A DNA stretch of 64,000 nucleotides. Source: Alectoria sarmentosa (Eukaryota > Ascomycota > Lecanoromycetes > Lecanorales > Parmeliaceae). The notes below the pieces were generated by a model. That model was not told the origin of the DNA, did no database searches, and saw only the letters and a program-made list of their open reading frames with translations. Positions within the stretch are counted from its first letter, which is position 1. Each line of letters starts with the position of its first letter. Positions 23,789-36,188 of this stretch are shown here, piece by piece. Position numbers and translations under genes: made by a program. Location: assembly GCA_009733775.1 (NCBI GenBank), contig WOGZ01000046.1, forward strand, positions 1 to 64,000. The letters are read 5' to 3'.

Positions 23789-24118
23789 AAATTTGCGCTT
23801 TCGTCAGAGGGCGATCCATTGGCAATGTACAAAAAACTGTAATGACTTTTCAAAGATGGTCCGGTCGGAGAAAAGCTATCCGCTTGCATTCGTGCGTGGG
23901 GTACAGATTCTGGCAACATCCTGCATCATTCGTCCTCATGGCCAACTCATCTGTTATTCCATGGTCTGATAGATAGTGCCAGGGCTTTTGTCTCCAAGTT
24001 CGATCTGCGCAAGTCTCGAGGCACGTTCCACTAGAAGCCGTTCGTCCATGCCGCACTTCATGGCGGTAATTGTCCATCCGGCCTTACACCCTGCTTTCTT
24101 CCCCTCCTCCTTCCCTTT
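23789..24118. other. Convergent intergenic region
   Basis: Lies between the DUF3602-like gene (+) and the cupin gene (-). Nothing further is seen. Confidence 0.5.
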
Positions 24119-24488
24119 TTATTCTCCAATAGTATAATCGCATCCCTCGTCACCCATCCAAACCTCGTGGACCCGGCCAGCCTCAACATCAACTCTGCTG
24201 CCTGCCCCAAACGTCTCCTTCGTCGGCCTCTCGTCTCCAGGATATGTGATTGTAAGAGTACCACGGCGGATCAGGTGAGTCGTAAGGTAGTGATGGGAGT
24301 GGGGAGGGTAGTATGCGTTTCTGCGCCAGTGCTTGTTAGCTATGAGTCCAGAGGCGGAGAAGAAGGAATGTCATGGTTGATGACAAAGGCGGCAGGGGAG
24401 CGTACGGGCCATCAGTCCATGTAAAGACGTGAGAGAAGCCCCAGGATCGGACCAGGGCTTCGGATTCTTCGCGGGAGGGAGGCGCCAT
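24119..24488 (-). CDS. Small single-domain cupin
   Basis: Exon 1 is 24406-24488 (ATG in a good context), the intron is 24321-24405 (85 nt, CTAAC branch site), and exon 2 is 24119-24320, giving 94 aa. The spliced protein begins MAPPSREESEALVRSWGF and continues FTWTDGPNAYYPPHSHHYLTTHLI, then GTLTITY and a closing RVHEVWMGDEGC..IGE. The two half-motifs (PHSHxxxTTH and VHEVWMG) fit a minimal beta-barrel cupin with His ligands for a metal. The intron falls before the first His motif, so no single frame shows the protein. Enzyme activity cannot be predicted. Confidence 0.75.
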
Positions 24489-24725
24489 CGTGTCCGGGTG
24501 TGATTGATAAGTATCGATCCAAAAGTTGAAGTAGCGGGGCAATCAATGTGGGATTGAATTTGTACGCACTTTGAAGTCAATGTTATCTTTTTTCACAGCA
24601 AAGATAGAACCAATGTCGACGGGCGAAAAAAAAAAAGGAAAAAAGGAGGACTTGGGTAATGTACGAGTGATAGAATTGCTGTTGAAGTATGAATAACCAC
24701 AAGGACAAAAACAAGCCTCCAAATC

Positions 24726-24796
24726 TGCAATGACGGGGACTCGAACCCCGACCTCGAGCATGGGAAGCTCGAATTCTACCCTTGAACTATCATTGC
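24726..24796 (-). tRNA. tRNA-Gly (CCC anticodon)
   Basis: The reverse strand folds as a standard cloverleaf. It has a 7-bp acceptor stem GCAATGA/TCATTGC, a D arm GTTC..GAAT, an anticodon stem CGAGC/GCTCG with loop TTCCCAT (anticodon CCC), a T stem CGGGG/CCCCG with loop TTCGAGT, and discriminator A. There is no intron. CCA is not encoded, as expected in a nuclear gene. Confidence 0.95.
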
Positions 24797-25068
24797 TAAC
24801 TCTTGTAATTTATTACTATCTCTCTAAATATTTATATTTCAACGAAAAGCTCATCATCCTGCATTTCCCCGGCCCTGAATGGACAACTAAGTCACCTCTC
24901 CAACATTCAATGTTGGAATAATGTGGATGTCGTAAAATAAGCTTCATGAAGTTGTTGTATTCTATCTAACAAGCCAGATCAGATGCAAAACCCTCCTGAA
25001 ACCGCTCCGACCGAGAATGCACTTTCCCATATGCCCCTGGAAACAACCGACGCCATGGCCATGCCAAC

Positions 25069-28000
25069 TCACAGTCCTTGCACCTTCCTATAGCTCGGCG
25101 GCTTCAGCGTCCTCCTCAGTACCTTGATACAGTACGGCGGTATAAGACTGATGGCAGATATAGCCGCCACCCTCCATGCAAAACCCCAACTCCAAACATA
25201 ACCCAAATCAAAGTATCCACCCAGGAAGGGCACACTTCCCACATAGATAGCGGCAGTGCCCACTATACTCACGGCCATGATCCAGTGCCACGTGACTATT
25301 TCAAAGGCCACCATGATCAGTTCATTGATCACCAGGACAGTGAAGCTCACGCTGACCATCCGGTCTGAGTCCAGATTGACGAGGATTTGGCTGAGCCCCT
25401 GGATAATGCCACCTTGATAGATGCTGACCGCGACCCAGACAAAGAAGGTACGGTAGCTCAGACTTCGGCCTGTAGTGAGTTCTTTGTACAATTCCGGATA
25501 GAGATTGGCTAGCCCTTCGTCGACATCTTTGTCGAGCACTAAACTGAACACAGGAGCCATCGTATACACTGTTGCGTAGCCAACAAGCAGCCAATCGCGG
25601 TACAGAGCGTGCGGCTGAAGTTGAGTTGCAATGCTGTAAAACGTCTGGCACACTGAGATGATCAGACCGCGGTGGATGACAAATTGTGCGAGCTTGGCTG
25701 ATCGTTTGTAGGAATTACGGCCATGCCAAACGAGAAGCTTGGTGAGGTGGTGAAAGGTGGTTATAGAAAAGTCTGCTGCAAGAGAAGCCTGTCTCCCTTC
25801 TTTGCCCACGATGCCAACGCCAACATCCGCTGCTTGAATCATTGAGACATCGTTACCGCCGTCGCCAATACAAAGGACTCGTTTTCGTGTGAAGTGTCGG
25901 ATAAGAGTGGCAATGTCAGCCTTTTGAGTCGGAGAGCAACGACAAGCGATAACCGCCGGCAGAAGAACGGCGACTGAGATGAAGTCTTGACGATGGTGAG
26001 TCAGGAAGTAAGACAATGAATCGCCGTCGATGAGAAGGGCCGTGGTTTCAGGTTTGGAGCGAAGAAGGGACAAAGTATCAAGTGCAGCAGAGGAGCCAGA
26101 CGCATTGGATAGGTGAGTGATGGTATGAATGAACTGAGTTCGCGAGACAAGCTTTGCAGAAACGGCGACACATCGGGCAGTCTCCACTTTGTCGCCCGTC
26201 AACATCCAGATCTTGATACCAGCATTTCTGAGGAGCTCGAGAGAGGACTTGACGTCCTTCTGGAGCTTGTCTTCAACACCAGTGACGCCGAGAAGCTCCA
26301 GGTTATGCTCGAGATAATCTTTCACAACTTTTGACATGCTCGAATCCCGGTTCTGTAGAGACATTGAAGCCTGCTTGTACCGCATTGAAAATTCGTTGTA
26401 ATGCTGGATTGACAGCTTCCTCCTTCCAACGACCAAAGTGCGAAGGCCTTCTCGAGCCATATTTGCCGTCTCTTCGTCTAGCCAGTCATTTGCGGCGACA
26501 ATCGAGGTCATAACCGTGTCTGCGCCTTTCTGGTAGAACCAGACTTCTGTCGGACTTTCCATGGAAGACACGGCTGACTCCGACCCCTGGGAGAATTGCA
26601 GAATTATGCCCATACGCTTTCCGGCTGAGGTAAATGGAAAGACCTCGAGGATCTTGACCCGAACCACAACTCGAGAGGTATCAACAGACTGAAGAGTGAT
26701 AATGTGTCGATCCCGATGCATGAGCCGAAGCCCTACGTTCTCAGCCCATCGGACGATTGCGATCTCGTCTGGCGACGAAGCTTGGTAAGTGGTGACACTC
26801 TGGCCTTTATAATCTTCCGTAGATGGTGTAACATTGTGACAAAGTGCAAGCGCCATGACAAGATCTCGAACACGGGAGCCAATCTCTCGTCGTGTCCTTG
26901 TCGTCGAAGCCCCTGCGGAAGTAGAAGCGTATGTAGACGAAGGAGTGACCAAAGATGCTGTGTGTGTAGCATCGTTGGTTACACCTGTAGAGAACCCTTG
27001 GCGAATGTAGGTCCGAACTTCATCCATGGCTTCGTTAGCGTAAGAAACAGTGCCGACATGGATCTTCTTTAGATCCATCTCGTTCTGTGTGAGTGTACCT
27101 GTTTTGTCGCTTAGAAGATACTCGATCCGTCCAAGTTCCTCAGGGATTGTGCTTGTCCTGACTACTGTTCCAGGAATGTCTTGGTCCCGTTCGATGAAAC
27201 GAGCGTATACGGATTTGCCCATGTCTAGGTTGACTCGAAGACTGATAGGAACAATAGTCGAGAAGAGAATGAGAAATCTTGTTACAGCTACGTACCATTG
27301 CTGGCCTGGACGACCTTCGATGCCTCTGATTGCAACGAGAGCAACGGAAAGTGTCAAAGTCAGGGCGCACAGTATCTTGGTGAGGTTGTTGATCTCGTAT
27401 TCTAGAAGGCCTGCTTTTGATCGTGACGGAGATGTAGACAGAGCTTGGCGCGTTTGTTCCCCCGTGTATACCACTACTGCTAGAACGGTGGCATTGGACG
27501 CAAGCACCGTATTAGCCCAAGCTGTATTGTCTATCGTCAATGGGGACGTCTTGATGATGAAATCGGAATCGTTTACACTTCGTTTGGCCACCCCTTGTGA
27601 CGTTTGTGGCCCGTATTCAACTGTACCAACGAATTCGTTGACTTCTTTAGAGGGTTTCCCAGCCACAATCTTGAGTCGCGTAAAGTCACGTGGATCCAGA
27701 GACTGTGTCAGAGGAGAAGCAAGACGTAGTTTCCAATCAGTCTCACCGTCAAGCTGATCTGTCCGAATAAAAGTCTCGCCAACTCCACCAGCATCGGCAG
27801 AGGGTGTGGAGATGTTAGGAGAGATTGACCGTTTTGAATCCTTCCCTACATTCAAAGCCCTGACAATGGGACGCTCTTCGAGAGTTTCTACGAGGGGACC
27901 GGTTTCCTTGGACGACACTGGTGAAGCAGCTGGAATCGAAGGGACGGTGATCGACGATTCAGTGGTATAACTTTTGAGAATGACCAGGTCCGCGGGAACT

Positions 28001-29052
28001 CTTTGGTCCTTTCCAAGCTTTAAGATATCTCCAACTTTAAGGTCTCGAGATTTGATGTCAATTTCATCGACCTCAATATTCGAAATGAAACCCAAATTGT
28101 CTTCTCCAAGGTTCTCTTCTTCCTCCTCGATGGCGTCAAGACGAGAACGTTTGGACACACCGCGGCCCCAGTCCTTATTAGACGGAAACCCTGAGCGCCG
28201 CTTGCGTTTGTCTTTGATCCCTGGTATTTCTGAACTATCTCGTAGTCGAAGTACGGTGTATTCTTCCCTGTTCGCTTCAGCGTCCCTTCTTCTGCGCGCA
28301 ATATCATCCAACGCCTCTTTCCCCAATGTAATTGCGAGAACAAACGCCAACGGTGCAACATATGTTGAAAGGTATCCGATTCGCAAAGGGGGTATAGCTT
28401 GAGACAAAGCGACCATGAGGAAGTACATATTAAAGAAGAAAGAAAATTCGTTATATAGCGTTCGGGGCAGGAAACTCCAAGCCGAGTACTTGGCGTTTGA
28501 TACGGCATTCGGCGGAAATCTTGGTGGGGGATGTTGCCCTATGCTTATATTGCGTGACGTTCCGCCAGCTTGCGTTGCACCTGTGTCTTCATTAGGAGCG
28601 TTCTCGAGACCGGGCTGACCAAGTGCAAATCTGAGCGACCGCAAGCGAGAGGACAAGAACCCTCGGTGCCCTTCGTTCGTATAAGCTTTCGACACCCGTC
28701 TGCCGTTTGGTTGGAGAAGAGGAGCATTATCCTCGACAACACCTAGACTCCCAGTGGATTCTCCGTGACGGTTACCGTCGTGTAGTAATCCCTGAAGATC
28801 TTCTCCTTCACCTGACACATCAAAGCCATGCTTTTGACGACTAAATCCGCGCGTTCGCCCGACCCGTAAATTTCTTAAAGGTATCTGCCTCTCCGCCCGC
28901 TGCTGCTTCTTATATGGATCAGTGTAGCTACCGGGTCCATGTTCGGGGGTGGCGTGGTCCAGCTCCTGCAATTCAAGCTCAGTATCTGAATCTGATCCAT
29001 CGCTTAGTGGGTCTGGAGCGTTGGGCTGATGGTACAAATGGGGTCTCGACAT
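25069..29052 (-). CDS. NEO1: P4-type phospholipid flippase, Neo1 class
   Basis: Intronless 1327-aa P-type ATPase that moves aminophospholipids to the cytosolic leaflet in Golgi/endosome membranes. Visible features are a long Ser/Arg-rich N-terminal tail (about 170 aa), AFVLAITLGKEALDDIARRRRD typical of the Neo1/ATP9 branch, and the actuator motif DQLDGETDWK. The phosphorylation site is DKTGTLTQ with the aspartate at residue 649, followed by KGAD, MLTGDK and the hinge GDGGNDVSM (about residue 1065). About ten membrane segments include a C-terminal group. The N-terminus is longer than in yeast Neo1 (about 1150 aa). Neo1-class enzymes work without a Cdc50 subunit. It is divergent from SEC16 with 556 bp between starts. 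Confidence 0.95.
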   Translation of the reverse strand: MSRPHLYHQPNAPDPLSDGSDSDTELELQELDHATPEHGPGSYTDPYKKQQRAERQIPLRNLRVGRTRGFSRQKHGFDVSGEGEDLQGLLHDGNRHGESTGSLGVVEDNAPLLQPNGRRVSKAYTNEGHRGFLSSRLRSLRFALGQPGLENAPNEDTGATQAGGTSRNISIGQHPPPRFPPNAVSNAKYSAWSFLPRTLYNEFSFFFNMYFLMVALSQAIPPLRIGYLSTYVAPLAFVLAITLGKEALDDIARRRRDAEANREEYTVLRLRDSSEIPGIKDKRKRRSGFPSNKDWGRGVSKRSRLDAIEEEEENLGEDNLGFISNIEVDEIDIKSRDLKVGDILKLGKDQRVPADLVILKSYTTESSITVPSIPAASPVSSKETGPLVETLEERPIVRALNVGKDSKRSISPNISTPSADAGGVGETFIRTDQLDGETDWKLRLASPLTQSLDPRDFTRLKIVAGKPSKEVNEFVGTVEYGPQTSQGVAKRSVNDSDFIIKTSPLTIDNTAWANTVLASNATVLAVVVYTGEQTRQALSTSPSRSKAGLLEYEINNLTKILCALTLTLSVALVAIRGIEGRPGQQWYVAVTRFLILFSTIVPISLRVNLDMGKSVYARFIERDQDIPGTVVRTSTIPEELGRIEYLLSDKTGTLTQNEMDLKKIHVGTVSYANEAMDEVRTYIRQGFSTGVTNDATHTASLVTPSSTYASTSAGASTTRTRREIGSRVRDLVMALALCHNVTPSTEDYKGQSVTTYQASSPDEIAIVRWAENVGLRLMHRDRHIITLQSVDTSRVVVRVKILEVFPFTSAGKRMGIILQFSQGSESAVSSMESPTEVWFYQKGADTVMTSIVAANDWLDEETANMAREGLRTLVVGRRKLSIQHYNEFSMRYKQASMSLQNRDSSMSKVVKDYLEHNLELLGVTGVEDKLQKDVKSSLELLRNAGIKIWMLTGDKVETARCVAVSAKLVSRTQFIHTITHLSNASGSSAALDTLSLLRSKPETTALLIDGDSLSYFLTHHRQDFISVAVLLPAVIACRCSPTQKADIATLIRHFTRKRVLCIGDGGNDVSMIQAADVGVGIVGKEGRQASLAADFSITTFHHLTKLLVWHGRNSYKRSAKLAQFVIHRGLIISVCQTFYSIATQLQPHALYRDWLLVGYATVYTMAPVFSLVLDKDVDEGLANLYPELYKELTTGRSLSYRTFFVWVAVSIYQGGIIQGLSQILVNLDSDRMVSVSFTVLVINELIMVAFEIVTWHWIMAVSIVGTAAIYVGSVPFLGGYFDLGYVWSWGFAWRVAAISAISLIPPYCIKVLRRTLKPPSYRKVQGL

Positions 29053-29608
29053 GGTTTCATGGAGGCCGTTGACTTGGCCTGAATGGCAATTATCCCTTGG
29101 GTCGAGGCCGGGACTCAGGGCATCGGAGGGAAGTATTTTCGAGAAATCAGGCCGAGACAGATCACCCCCGGCATCGTGTCAGTAACAAGACCAAAGAGTA
29201 GTGGAGTGGTCAAGTATGATACGAGGGTGGAAGGAGGGAGTTTTCTGTTTTCCAAAACGAAATCCACTTCTCCAGGCCACTCTTTAATTCTCCCAAGAGC
29301 CGAGGTTAATCCGGCGAGCCCTCCTGCAGCATCTGTCCTCGGTCGTGTTGTCTTCACCGTCTTGAGATTGGATGGGACAATCCAAGTTACGGCAGACAAA
29401 GTTACGAGGCTCACGATTATCTCATGTTTGCTGCTTGAACATGGCTGGCCTGTTACGAGAAAGTTGAATATGTAGGTTGCGCCTCTCTCTCTCTCTCCCC
29501 CAAGTCAAGGAGACTTTTCACCGCTTTATTGACTCGACGGTGACGCAGAACTTGATAACTACTTTGACGGATGTCAGTATCCTATGTCTACATACACTCT
29601 AAAGGATT
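29053..29608. promoter_or_regulatory. Shared divergent promoter NEO1 / SEC16
   Basis: 556 bp separate the two start codons, so both promoters must lie here. A short CT run is at about 29485-29500. No specific binding site is claimed. Confidence 0.5.
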
Positions 29609-32600
29609 ATGGATGCGGCGCCATCAGCCCAAAATCATGAAGATGCCTGTGGCTCCTGGCATCCTGCGATGAGACCCAACTCACATCAACTGGATGAGGC
29701 GAATGGAGAGCAGAAGGATCCGAGTCCTTCAATGTCATTGCATTTAGCAGACAATAAAGATGAAGGAAGAATGACAGAAGAGCCACCCGATGGGTTTGAA
29801 GACGCCGGATACCCGGAGCATAAAGTGTCTCTGCCCGTCGAAGGGGATGACCAGGACATCACAAGCGTGGACAGGACGACCCAGTTAGACACTCGGCTTG
29901 GCCGTGGTCCCACTGACTTGCCAAACGATGGAGACGGGGAATCTAAATACAGTGAGAAGCGAAAACCTGGCCTTTCGGATGGAGCACTGCGCAGCCTTTG
30001 CGAAGGTGCAGAAGCTGGCAACGGCTTTTCAGAGTCTTACTCTCAATCTGGACCATCTCGAGATAGTCTATCGTACGCCCTGCTGCAGGAAGGCGGTGGT
30101 GCTGAAGCAGAATTGGCAGCAGCCACCGGACCTACCACGGAGCCAACCCATGTTGGGAATGCTCTAGGGGCCAAAGAAGAGATGGCTAAGGCATGGGACT
30201 CAGAGCCAAGCTACGCAGGAGACCCAAGACCAGGTGATATCAGTCGAACACATTCTTTTCCCCAAGTTCCACCCTTGCGGCAGGCTACAATCATCCCACC
30301 GCACTCTTTGTCGCATTCGCAAGCAGAGGACATTATGGAAGAAGAAACAAGTGCAGAGTCAATGGATGGTCAACCTTCGTTGGAAAACTTGACTGCTGCA
30401 ACTCCAAGTGACGCCGTGCAACAGCAGCTTTTTGAATCAACTGGAGATGAGAACGAAAGATTCTTCGCCAATCCAAACGCTATACAGGTAACCGATACAG
30501 TTTTGCAGGCGGACGAAGAGTCAAGATTTGAAGAGGGCCTACCACTGATGACGCCCGAGCATTCTCGCATGAATGGTCAAACTCATAGCCCTGATGCCAA
30601 AAAGTATAGGGATGCTGAAGACGACGATGACGGCTTCTTCGACCAGACGTCTCAGTCACCGTCAGACGAAACGTTATCATTCAGGCCGCAAGCCTTAGAT
30701 CGTAAGTCTACAGTACAAGTACTTGACTCATTACATTACGCGCCACACAGCGCTACTCATGGAGAATCCCAGAGAGCTGAAGAAAGGCCATCGTTGGCTA
30801 ATTCGACAGGTGGAGAAATTGCTATCTCTACGAATGCGGTCAAATCTCAAATCATTGCCGAACAGCAGGCGGATACAACTGAGTCACAGCCGAAGGAGGA
30901 AGATCTTGCAGAAATATGGAAGGCTGCTTTAGGTGATGATGACCTCCTTGAAGACTATGAGGGTTCTCTGGATCCGTCCTTGTTCTTTGAAGATGATGAA
31001 GAGGGTTTCCTCGAAGGCGGTGACGACCAGGCAGAGATTCGGTTGCAAGCAACAGCATCGGCCCCAGCCCTCCAGCCGGGTTATGGTTCAAATGGTAGCA
31101 TTCAGGGATTTGGCCAGATCAATACTAGACAGTCTTTATCACGTGACAAGTATCTGCCAGATTCAGTTTCTCAAAGTCTCACGGTCCCACATACATACAG
31201 TTCCGGTCATAGCAGCGGCGCACCCGCCCATCAGCCGTTGCATACATTATCCGGTCTGAATCATTCCGTCTCCGCACCGAACGGATTTGCAGACACAAGT
31301 AGGCAGCATACTTCTGCAGCTCAGACGTCTTCTTCAAGACCTCAATTACCACCTTCGACGCAGAGCTTTGCAGATAAATCCAAGGGCGGCTACACATCGC
31401 CATACGACCTCCCGATGGACGTAATCCGTCCAAAGAAGCGCACTCCTTACCAGCAGATACGTCCGAACTCTGATGCCAAAGTCGCACCGGCTCGACCTGC
31501 ACCGCCAAGAAGTAGCAGTATGTTTACCGGCGCACTTCCACTCCTTGATGTTGAGCCCCCCATCCCGCGTCTCCAGAGCGCAGTGCCATCTGCGTCCATA
31601 GACAACGCTTTGCCTCCTTCGCTCAAAACTTCGCCTAGCGTGGGTACCTTTTTCGAAGAATTGCCATCTAGTAAACCTCGTCCATCAAGTACCATGGGCC
31701 GAGCAGCACATCGGACTTCTCAGCCAACTCCACCTCCACCAATGTTGCCTCAATGTGATCCATCGCGGCAAGTTTCAAGAACGCAACAGCCATCTGCGGG
31801 AGTATCAAGCCTGTCCCAACAATATCAGCTTCTCCCCCCTGAAAGGATGAGCCTATATGCAAACGCCACGCAGCCAGAGCTTGCAAGCCAAACCTTGTCG
31901 ACAGTCAATGCGAGATACTCTCCTGCTCCGGTACAGCAATCCAACGTTCCACCGCCTCGGAATCGATATGCAGCATCACCATCAGCTGTTGGTCGTCCAG
32001 TTCCATCACAAAATTTGTCTTTTCAACCTCGTACTTCAAGCCCCCTCGCACAGAACAGCTCGTTGCCGCAAGGAAAACATCAATGGTCTGTTTCTGACCC
32101 TTCATTGCACCGGCAAACGTCAAGCGGAATACAGGCCGTATTAGCCAAAGACTCACTATCTCCAAGCTCTTACCCCAACCATCAGAATGCAAACATCATG
32201 GAATCGAGCGCAAAGCAAAATGAGAGCATTGGCAGGACCGAGAATCACTCGCAATTCAGAGACTCACCCTCGTCTTTGCCACCTACCCACTACGCACCTC
32301 CCATCAATTCTCCTTCGGACTCGTCCCATGCCATGAATACACCAGACGCCGATCAAACGTCATCGAATGGATCCGGATCCTTCCAACAGCCTCAAGAATC
32401 GCTAATGAATGCCTTTGGAGCTTCCCCTCGTGGTCCACCACCTCGAAGATCCCAATCGCAGTCACCGGGCACTGGTCAGTACAAGCCAGCGCTGCCTCAA
32501 AGCATGCAGAATCAACATCAGCGGCCAGCCTCTGTGAATAATCATGTATCATTACCATCTGCAGAGACTATATCGCCACCTCTGAATCAAATGCGACAAC

Positions 32601-35600
32601 GTAAAAGGGTCTCGTCCCAGGATCTCAATTACATCAAGCCGTCTGATGGTCGGGAAATGGACTATCTCGAGCGCTGGAAAGGATGTCCAATTATAGCTTT
32701 CGGCTTTGGTGGCACGATCGTAACAAGCTTTCCGAAGCAGGTTCTTCGCTATGCGGCCGGGCAAAACACACCGATGATCAAGTGTAGCCCTGGAGAGGTT
32801 AGAATTCAAGATGGCAAAATTCTTCCCCTAGATGAAAATGTTGCGACCTTTCCGGGGCCTCTGAGGTCCAAGAACATAAAGAAAGACGTGCTGGACTGGC
32901 TGCAGAGACGAATTGCTCACCTAGAAAGCAGCGGGATCGGCCAAATCGATAGCGCAACTCTCCCAGACCCAAGAAGGCGTTATGAGGAAAAGATGCTTTT
33001 GTGGAAGATTGTGCGAGTTCTGGTTGAGCGTGATGGTGCGTTCGATGGCAACGCCTCGGCAGAAAATGCCATCAGGTCTATGCTTTCTCCAGAACTGACA
33101 GTGGGAGACACTGCGTCCCTTCCTCCACAATCCTTCAATTCACCGCTTCTGGGCATCTCAAGGAACAGTGGCTCTCGTAGCATTCCGGACCCTGTGAAGC
33201 CAGATGCGATAGAGGATTTGCGCAAGCTCCTACTGCATGGCGAGCGAGAGAAAGCCGTCTGGTATGCTGTTGACAATGGATTATGGGCTCATGCAATGCT
33301 ACTATCCTCTACGTTGGAAAAGACCCTGTGGAAACAAGTATCCCAAGAATTTGTGCGCCAAGAAGTCAAGACCTTTGGGGACAACACCGAGTCTCTAGCT
33401 GCGCTCTATCAAATCTTTGCTGGCAATTGGGATGAGAGTATTGATGAACTTGTGCCACCATCTGCTCGCGCTGGTCTTCAGATGATCAGCAAGACTGCCA
33501 CCACTGGACCTGCGAAGAATGCACTCGATGGCTTGGACCGGTGGCGAGAGACCTTGACATTGATTCTTAGCAATCGTAGCGTTGACGATGGAAGAGCTTT
33601 GGTGTCCCTGGGACAGTTACTTGCCGGCTATGGGAGGACTGAAGCAGCGCATATCTGTTATATCTTTGCCAAGTCGCCTGGACTCTTCGGCGGACCTGAT
33701 GATCCCCAAGTGAGTGTGGCTCTTCTCGGGGCCGACCACTTGCAGCAGCCCTTCGACCATGGCAGAGACTTGGATACCGTACTCCTTACAGAAGTCTACG
33801 AATTTGTCCGCACAGTGCTTGCGCCGTCTTCTGCGGCGACAGTATCACCGCACCTACAGTCATATAAGCTGTATCATGCGATAATCCTAGCTGAGCATGG
33901 GTATACATCAGAAGCGCAACAGTACTGTGAGGTGATTTCCAGCGCACTTAATTCGACCACCAAGCGATCACCGTACTACCATGGTCTCTTGTTTGGAGCT
34001 TTAGAAAACCTAATGGATAGGCTACGCCAAGCACCACGAGATAGTTCTGGATCATGGATATCAAAACCCAGCATCGATAAAGTTTCAGGTTCTATATGGG
34101 CGAAATTCAATCAGTATGTGGCTGGGGACGAAAGCGATGCTGCATCTACAGGATCTGGTAAGGCACTCGACCAAGATGTAGGTCCATTCACGAGAGTTGC
34201 TGGCGACTCGCCCAACCTTAGTCGGACTCCGTCTTCAAGCGACATGTACAGCGTTTATGCTCCAGGGATTGGAGTCAGCCCGCCAGCCCATGTGGGCAAT
34301 CCTTCGAATTCTCGATATGCCCCAACTGGGCTTTATACCCCCCGGTCTTCTCTAGAACAAGCGGGTATTTCTTCGCAGGATTATCAAAGACCAACACAGG
34401 CACAGAGCAACTCTCTTCGACCAGGGTGTGCCCCGGAGCAATACCAACTTAGACCTGTGTCATCAAATGGCTCTTACCCCGAGTCGTATAAGCCAAGATC
34501 TCAGCCATCGAGCTATCCTACGCGTACCGAAAGCTATCTACCAACACCACCTTCACAGCCTGAGTACATGCCTGTCGCTCCACCCGAAGATCCGTTATCG
34601 TCTTTCTACCCGCAAGAGTCTTACCGGCCGACTCCGCCTTCGAAGCCGGAGCCATCTCACGATCTGTATCAACCCCTACTCCAGTCTGAATCGGCTGGGG
34701 GTTATCAGCCATCTACAACGACATATGAACCTCCATCATACATGTACGAGTCACCTTCTACGAGCGGCTATGAGCCACCATCTCAAAACAACTACAATAC
34801 GCCAACGTACGACCCTTACGTTCCACAGGCTAGAGAATCCCCGGTCGAAGAGAAGCCAAAGAAGAAATTTTTCATGGGCGACGCTGACGACGACCATGAC
34901 TTCGAAGCTCGTTCAGCTGCTCTCCGAAAGGGAGAGAAGGCACGAAAGGATAGAGAGGCTGACGAGGCTTTCAGAAGAGCCGCCGAAGCGGACGGTACGT
35001 ATCCATGTACCTTCGTCTCCTGATTTGTCTGGCTAAACCTGACACAGCGCAAAAAGATAAAGCACCCAAGCTCAACACCAAAAAGTCTGGATGGTTTGGT
35101 GGCTGGCTCGGCAGCAAGAAAGAAGGCGATGCTGCAGACACCCACGGCACGCCCAATGCACCTATCAAAGCTAAGCTTGGCGAACAAAACTCTTTCTATT
35201 ACGATTCAGAAAAGAAAAGATGGGTCAACAAGAAGGACCCTGATGGAAACGCTGCAGCCGTCCCTGTACCGCCACCACCCAAAGGTCCGCCTTCAAGAGT
35301 GGTCAGTGCAGCTGGACCTCCCCGGCCGAGCAGTAGTGCACCTCCGCCAGTGCCTCCACTTCCTACGGCGATTACTCCGCCTATCAATGTTACTAGGCCG
35401 GCGATCTCGAACCCGCCGTTATCCAAGCCTGCATCTCAGAATCCGTCACGAAGTTCCTCGCCGGCCGTGAGCGCTCCAACTACAATAGAGGAGCCATTAA
35501 CCGAACCGAGCGTGGCCTCCATAACCTCGGCTACAGGTCCATCGTCAGGACCGCCCTCAGCTCCACCATCGAGACCAGCGACGGGCATGAGCGGTGCAAG

Positions 35601-35700
35601 TAGTATTGACGATCTGATTGGGGTCCCGCAGCCTAGGAAGGGCGGGACGGTTAGGAAGGGAAAGAAAGGGAGGGGATATGTTGATGTGATGGCGAAATAG
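29609..35700 (+). CDS. SEC16: COPII coat assembly scaffold Sec16
   Basis: Large peripheral ER protein that organises exit sites and COPII assembly. Exon 1 is 29609-34994, the intron is 34995-35047 (53 nt), and exon 2 is 35048-35700, giving 2012 aa. The first ~1000 residues are acidic, Ser/Pro/Gln-rich and disordered. The conserved central domain starts near residue 1018 (DYLERWKGCPIIAFGFGGT). The ACE1/Sec13-binding helical region follows from about 1200 (LLLHGEREKAVWYAVDNGLW). After it comes a Pro/Tyr-rich stretch with repeated YxPPS-type units (YEPPSYMYESPS, YEPPSQNNYN). Exon 2 encodes the short C-terminal motif KKSGWFGGWLG and a Pro-rich tail, the Sec23-interacting end in known Sec16. Confidence 0.95.
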
Positions 35701-36188
35701 AGGGAGGAAGACATTTTGAGCTTGGCATAGCCAAGTGGCAGGAGTAAGCGGGTTGTGTGTCGTTGATGGCTGCGACCCGCCTGAGTCTATTGTTATATAG
35801 AATACCACGTTCTCTCGGCAACGGGTCTCTTGTTTCGTTGATCAGTGAATACTATTTCAAAGATCTGTTTAGTTTGCAGGCAATAAACACTTGACATTGG
35901 TGGGCCCTTTGTTTTAGCACCAGGAATTGTTATCCGTTCCGTTGAGGTTGATGTGCAAGCGCAAAGCCGATATTATGTGACATGAGTGATTATGTCCTAC
36001 CATGAAGAAATACGAGGCGCGAAAGCGAATATGCAATGGGTATCTTAGAAAATGGATGAAGTAAAAGCTTCCTCGCCAGGATCCTGATAGTAATGGAAAG
36101 TCATTGGCGTGGTACGTCCACTGTACGTTATCATTAAGAACAGCCTGACCAGGTGGACATTGGCGCATCCGAGCGAGTGATCGTCAAC
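35701..36188. other. Convergent 3' region SEC16 / DUF7918-like
   Basis: 488 bp between stop codons. No gene is seen; it presumably holds both 3' UTRs. Confidence 0.5.

Noticed and set aside
25069..35700. Functional linkage of NEO1 and SEC16 through their shared promoter
   Set aside because: Both act in the secretory pathway, but divergent housekeeping pairs are common and nothing in the 556 bp shows co-regulation.
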